NCBI RefSeq assembly: GCF_023156195.1 | Contig: NZ_JAKUKA010000001.1 | Span: 434,001-498,000 of the forward strand | From: Chitinophaga sedimenti | GTDB lineage: Bacteria > Bacteroidota > Bacteroidia > Chitinophagales > Chitinophagaceae | DNA: 64,000 nt | Direction: 5' to 3' | Part shown: positions 60,060 through 64,000 of the stretch, one piece after another | How the letters are laid out: each line of letters begins with the position of its first letter | Numbering within the stretch: the first letter of the stretch is position 1 | Notes under the pieces: model-generated | The model's database searches: none | What the model saw: the letters and a program-made list of their open reading frames with translations, nothing else | What the model was told of the DNA's origin: nothing | Made by a program: the position numbers and the translations under genes

Positions 60060-60156
60060 GGTCAGTTTAGATTTTTGTGCCGTAATTATTATCAAATTCT
60101 GTTCCCATTGGCTGGAACAGGTTTTGCACCGATTAAACGGACTAATTTTTTGACCC

Positions 60157-60588
60157 ATGAAAATCTCCAAAAGCATCCTGGAAGGCGCCGCGGGAACGAC
60201 CGCAATGACCATATTCAGTCAGTATTTATCAGATAAAAAGCACAAGAATTATAGTGAGCCGGACCTGCTGGCTAAGTTTGTACATCGTTCCTTTCCTGCG
60301 CTGGGCGACCGGCAGGCGCGACTGGCAGGCTGGGCATTGCATTATGGCATCGGTGCCGCCATGATGGTTGCTTTCCGGGCCGTGGCAAAACGTGGAGGTA
60401 TTGCCAAACCACTCGTGTATGGCGTCATCGGCGGCCTGGTGGGTGTGGCGGTGTGGCAACAGTTGTTCCGCAAGTCTTCCGCACCACCGCGTACAGATCT
60501 AGCAGGGTTCCTGACACAACTGGTGCCGGCACATGTCATTTTCAGTTTACCATTGTTGTTCGATCGATCCGATCGTGAACAGCAATAA
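60157..60588 (+). CDS. hypothetical membrane protein with two to three helices
   Basis: This 143-residue protein starts MKISKSILEGAAGTTAMTIF, then has ARLAGWALHYGIGAAMMVAF and LVYGVIGGLVGVAVW as hydrophobic segments. The gene-start GAAGTTAMT helix is like DUF1440-type inner-membrane proteins. No function can be assigned. The plus-strand gap 60589-60676 holds nothing. Confidence 0.65.
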   Translation: MKISKSILEGAAGTTAMTIFSQYLSDKKHKNYSEPDLLAKFVHRSFPALGDRQARLAGWALHYGIGAAMMVAFRAVAKRGGIAKPLVYGVIGGLVGVAVWQQLFRKSSAPPRTDLAGFLTQLVPAHVIFSLPLLFDRSDREQQ

Positions 60589-60676
60589 GGTAGCGAAGGT
60601 CTTGCCCCCGCCGGTATGCGCATGACGACGCGGATCATGTGGGGACATGTTCCTGCTTTTCGCCAGTGATCGCTCT

Positions 60677-60862
60677 TTACCGGCTTTTCTCCAGGTGAGC
60701 AATGATGTCCGCCCTGATGGGTCCTGCTTCCTGGATCGCCAGTTTAATTTCCTCGTGACTTTTCCGCGGATACTGCTGATGCAGGTATTCCACTTCAGAA
60801 GGGTCGTTAAGGTCTACCCTGATATCGTCCTGTTTGCCGGTGTTTTCTTTGTTGTCTGACAT
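60677..60862 (-). CDS. DUF3606 family protein
   Basis: From ATG 60862 (MSDNKENTGKQDDIRVDLND) this 61-residue protein shows the DUF3606 pattern: DIRVDLNDPSEVEYLHQQY, then RKSHEEIKLAIQE, then AGPIRADIIAHLEK. It is small, charged, helical and cytosolic. The family's function is unknown. Confidence 0.85.
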   Translation of the reverse strand: MSDNKENTGKQDDIRVDLNDPSEVEYLHQQYPRKSHEEIKLAIQEAGPIRADIIAHLEKSR

Positions 60863-60904
60863 AACTTGTTTTTCGTAGAGAAGCACAAGCATTGTACCGG
60901 TTTG

Positions 60905-61648
60905 TTATCTTCCTCCCGCTAAATCTATGATGGCACCTGCGGCATAGGAAGATTTTTCGGAAGCGAGCCATAAGATCGCCTCGGCTACCTCTGCCGCAGT
61001 TCCGCCTCTTTGCATGGGGATGCTGTTTTTCAGGCGGTCGATCCGTCCGGGTTCGCCGCCATCTGCATGAATGTCGGTATCAATAAATCCCGGCCGTACA
61101 CCATTTACACGAATACCTTCGGCGGCTACTTCTTTGGCCAGACCAATGGTAAAGGCGTCGATCGCTCCTTTGGACGCCGCGTAATCTACATATTCGCCAG
61201 GCGAGCCGGTCCTGGCTGCTACAGACGAAACGTTTACGATGGTGCCGCCCTGTCCGCCCGACCGAAGCGACATTCTTTTTACGGCCTCCCTTGCGCAGAG
61301 CAGCGGTCCGATCACGTTGGCGGTCAAAATCCTTTGCATCCGGGCGGCAGTCATCTGTTCCAGCCGCATCTGTGTTTCCAGGATGCCGGCATTGTTCACG
61401 AAGGATGTAAGTACGCCGGGCAATTGTGCGGCCGCATCAAACAGGCGGGCTATTTCTTCTTCACTGGATGCATCTGCCTGTACGGCTATCGCGTTGCCGC
61501 CACCGGCGATGATCGTAGATACGATGTCGTCCGCCGCCGCCCGGCGATGGCGGTAATTCACAACGACAGCAAACCCATTTTGGGCGGCCAGTAATGCGGT
61601 GGCGGCGCCAATACCGCGACTGGCGCCTGTAATGATCATGGTTTTCAT
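60905..61648 (-). CDS. short-chain dehydrogenase/reductase (SDR)
   Basis: This classical SDR has 247 residues. TITGASRGIGAATAL-like cofactor motif (MIITGASRGIGAATAL), NNAGILE, catalytic Ser in VNVSSVAA and YVDYAASKGA with the Tyr/Lys pair. It ends with a typical GAIIDLAGGR. NADPH preference is suggested by the NYRHRR segment after strand 2. It overlaps the upstream panE-like gene by 4 nt, so it is co-transcribed. The substrate is unknown. Confidence 0.9.
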   Translation of the reverse strand: MKTMIITGASRGIGAATALLAAQNGFAVVVNYRHRRAAADDIVSTIIAGGGNAIAVQADASSEEEIARLFDAAAQLPGVLTSFVNNAGILETQMRLEQMTAARMQRILTANVIGPLLCAREAVKRMSLRSGGQGGTIVNVSSVAARTGSPGEYVDYAASKGAIDAFTIGLAKEVAAEGIRVNGVRPGFIDTDIHADGGEPGRIDRLKNSIPMQRGGTAAEVAEAILWLASEKSSYAAGAIIDLAGGR

Positions 61649-62547
61649 AAACGTGTAAGGGTAGATTTTAATTTAGTAAGTGCTCCCAGCAAGTTCGTGA
61701 CCACTACCGGGTGAGTGGCCATGCGGGCTATTGCGAGATTGAGGGTATCGATCTCCGTTTCACGGTGTGCGCGAATGTCCTGCAGGGTGGAGATGAGTTG
61801 CCCGTCTGATAAACGGCTGATCTGTAACAGGCTTTGTTCCACACTGTGCGCATCCAGCTCTATTCCCTGGAGGGCGGCCACGGAAAGGCATTCTGCGATG
61901 ACCGTTCTCGCAATGTCCAGGGCTGCCTCGTTCCGGTGAAAAATGCCGTTATCCGTTTCGAGTAACGGACAAACAGAATTAAACACACTATTGATTATGG
62001 CCTTTTTCCAGATGATGGGCTGAATGTTTTGCTCGGTTACAAACCGGAAGTGGGGCGTGGTCAGCGCGGCCACGATGCGGTCGCGCTCCTGCGGCAAGCC
62101 CGTGATCGTCCCCACCGGGCAATCCGCGACCGGTCTAAAACGAACGGTGTGCGTGTTTTCGGACTGGCTGGTCACAAATAATACACAGCGATAGATCGCA
62201 TTAAATTCCTGGTCGATGAAAGGTTGCTCCACCCCAAGACCATTTTGCAACAGTACGATCGGGGAGCTGCCGCACTTTGCGCGCAACGAATGGGACAGTC
62301 GTGCGTTTCCGAATGACTTGTTGGTAAGCACCACGATGCCATCCAGGGTCGAAAAGGCGGAAAGCGTCTGCATCTCTACCGGCGCCTCAATGATGGATTC
62401 GTCCGGCAGCAGTACACGAATGGACATTTGTTCGGCTACGCCGTTATCTACGCTGCCCCGTATCAATGTTACGCTGCGCCCTTCAGTGTGCAGCACCACG
62501 GCGAGAGCTTTACCGATGGCGCCGGCGCCAATAATGTAAATATGCAT
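61645..62547 (-). CDS. ketopantoate reductase family protein (ApbA/PanE)
   Basis: The NADP-binding motif IYIIGAGAIGKALAVVLH, the LLQNGLG loop and the catalytic lysine in IIWKKAIINSVFNSVCPL are present in 300 residues. In this family 2-dehydropantoate is reduced to pantoate for CoA synthesis. Paralogues with other 2-ketoacid substrates exist, and pairing with an SDR gene rather than pan genes leaves the substrate open. Confidence 0.87.
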   Translation of the reverse strand: MHIYIIGAGAIGKALAVVLHTEGRSVTLIRGSVDNGVAEQMSIRVLLPDESIIEAPVEMQTLSAFSTLDGIVVLTNKSFGNARLSHSLRAKCGSSPIVLLQNGLGVEQPFIDQEFNAIYRCVLFVTSQSENTHTVRFRPVADCPVGTITGLPQERDRIVAALTTPHFRFVTEQNIQPIIWKKAIINSVFNSVCPLLETDNGIFHRNEAALDIARTVIAECLSVAALQGIELDAHSVEQSLLQISRLSDGQLISTLQDIRAHRETEIDTLNLAIARMATHPVVVTNLLGALTKLKSTLTRL

Positions 62548-62638
62548 CGTTATAAGCCGCGGTTAGCGCGACAAATAAAGTTCAGCAAAAAGTAATTGCG
62601 ATAACAGAGGCAGTTTTGAAAAAAATGACCATATCAGA

Positions 62639-63255
62639 TTACAGGAAGCGCGGGGTTTGCATGTCCAGTATACCCGTTGCCGGCCAGGGTCCATCGCTTA
62701 TTTTCAGGGCGACGTGCGGCCAGGCAACCCAGGCGCTGCTGTTCATCGACGCGGCCGTTACTAAGTTCTTCAATACAATGACCAGGTCGTCTATGCGCCA
62801 TACATCTTCGTTAGGATTATCCACTACCTCCCGGGACGCGTTAATGGCTTCCTGTGCAACCCGCGACAATACCAGCGAGGAGCAGGGAGGACTCCAGCAG
62901 CCCAACCCGGAAAATGCGGCATGTATCCTTGCTGCTACTTCAATACCGCCCACAGCGTCCATCGTTACCGCGCAGGCCACCGGTTTACCAAAAAGGCGGG
63001 CGAGTTTTCGAAGGCAGTGGCTACTTCCGGGAACCGCTGCAGCGGAGAGCCCCAGTTATTCCAATACACACCTGTTACAATAAGAAACGCATCATGCGCC
63101 AGCAACAGCTCATATACCGCTTTGATAGTGGCGGGAGGCGCGGTGAGGTCGAGCAGGGAAGCGCCGGGTAATTGTTGCAATGCGGCATTGGCCAGTGCGC
63201 CGGAATTGCCGGCGGCACCGCGAATAGCGCCATTGATGATGAGTACTTTTTTCAT
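62639..63255 (-). CDS. NADPH-dependent FMN reductase-like flavoprotein, frameshifted
   Basis: This flavodoxin-like oxidoreductase starts MKKVLIINGAIRGAAGNSGA. Phosphate-loop and flavin-binding features include FLIVTGVYWNNWGSPLQRF. A T5 run near 62997 should be T6; the frame then reads GKPVACAVTMDAVGGIEVAAR to the C-terminus. The total is about 205 residues. It is next to SDR and PanE-like genes on the same strand but separated by 91 nt. Confidence 0.82.
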
Positions 63256-63378
63256 TTCGATAAGCCTGGTTGGATGTAAATGTAATATATGCGAACACAA
63301 ACATTATTAAATTCCGTCGAAACGCCGTAACTTACTTGCATCATCCATCCGCCCTTTTTTATCAACCAACTAAAGAGC

Positions 63379-63995
63379 ATGAACGGGAATTTGCACACGC
63401 AGGAATATTGGCGCCAGCTCCGGGACGGAAATACGGATGCTTTGTCCGCACTTTACCAGCTGCATTACGTAGGCCTCATTAATTATGGTGTGAAACTCGC
63501 TGGCGACCGCGACCTTGCCAACGACTGTTTTACCGCGGTACTGCTGGAGTTATGGGAAAAACGGCATAAGCTGCCGGAAGTGACCAACGTGCGTTCTTAT
63601 CTTATTACCTGTCTGCATCGCCGCATGCTGCACGAAATCGAATCCGGTAAAGGCGTACCCACAGCCATCTGCAGGTGGCCGGCGGGCAGGAACGGGAGTG
63701 GTCGCACGAGGAATATCTATCTGCTATTGAGGGCAATGATGAGCTTACAGAAGCTTTTGCCCGGGCATTCCGCCAGCTGACACAGCGCCAGCAACAATTG
63801 CTGCGCATGAAGTTTTTCGATAACCTGGATTACGACCATATCGCACAAACCTGCGGCATCACGAAACGAACGGCCTATAATATTATACACGATGCACTCA
63901 AACAGCTGAAACAGGAATTAAAAGGACATGAGCAGTCAACCGGACTGCCCATCGAAACCCTGCTATCGCTCTCCCTGCTACTCATTTTCCAGTAG
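63379..63995 (+). CDS. ECF RNA polymerase sigma factor, frameshifted
   Basis: Region 2 (ALYQLHYVGLINYGVKLAGD, DCFTAVLLELWEKRHKLPE) and region 4 (QLTQRQQQLLRMKFFDNLDY, HIAQTCGITKRTAYNIIHDA) are recognisable. The frame breaks near 63660, then SHLQVAGGQEREWSHEEYL continues. The C-terminus LPIETLLSLSLLLIFQ is hydrophobic. It is a SusC/D-associated type, and its anti-sigma gene probably lies just beyond the window. Confidence 0.87.
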
Positions 63996-64000
63996 CGAAA

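Overview
This is a chromosomal window from a member of the Bacteroidota, most likely Chitinophagaceae (Chitinophaga-like). The evidence is Bacteroidota promoters of the TAnnTTTG type in front of tRNA genes and several operons, many SPII lipoproteins, a FecI/FecR-controlled SusC/SusD polysaccharide locus, TPR-containing sensor kinases, and weak or absent Shine-Dalgarno sites. No phage, transposase, plasmid or CRISPR signature was found.

Layout. 1-6.2 kb: two sensor kinases, a small membrane protein, msrA and mutS2. 6.2-13.4 kb: an AraC regulator followed by a complete RND efflux operon (periplasmic adaptor, inner-membrane pump, outer-membrane channel). 13.4-22 kb: LOG, a nucleoside deaminase, a flavin monooxygenase with an AraC regulator, a membrane alpha/beta hydrolase, a large secreted metallohydrolase-like protein, and two identical tRNA-Ser(TGA) genes with degraded tRNA fragments beside them. 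22-25.6 kb: two small Cys-containing proteins next to an overlapping response regulator/TPR-kinase pair. 25.6-31.4 kb: a conserved membrane protein preceded by an ATTCCG array, an SGNH hydrolase, an FKBP remnant, tRNA-Ser(CGA), and a two-gene unit of unknown secreted proteins. 31.6-39.7 kb (minus strand): a nine-gene Ter stress-response operon with TerD, HAD phosphatase, PRTase, TerD, two TerY vWA proteins, PP2C phosphatase, protein kinase and TerC. 39.9-44.7 kb: GH43-like lipoprotein, small genes and proline dehydrogenase. 44.9-56 kb: sigma/anti-sigma/SusC/SusD/DUF1735-CBM32/GH2 beta-galactosidase locus. 56-64 kb: MFS pump with a divergent TetR operator, small membrane proteins, GNAT, an oxidoreductase cluster and a second ECF sigma factor.

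The strongest candidate for something new is regulatory. An 18-nt near-palindrome lies exactly 19 nt upstream of a TAnnTTTG box in front of two loci: the Ter operon, and the small-protein gene beside the two-component pair. The spacing and position are identical, as if one regulator served both. The Ter operon combines a kinase/phosphatase/vWA signalling triad with a PRTase-HAD metabolic pair.

A caution applies throughout. More than 30 single-base frameshifts interrupt otherwise well-conserved genes, and many are one-base contractions of homopolymers. I read these as base-calling errors and annotated the affected genes as whole CDSs, giving the break positions. The coordinates span the reconstructed gene, so no single reading frame covers them.
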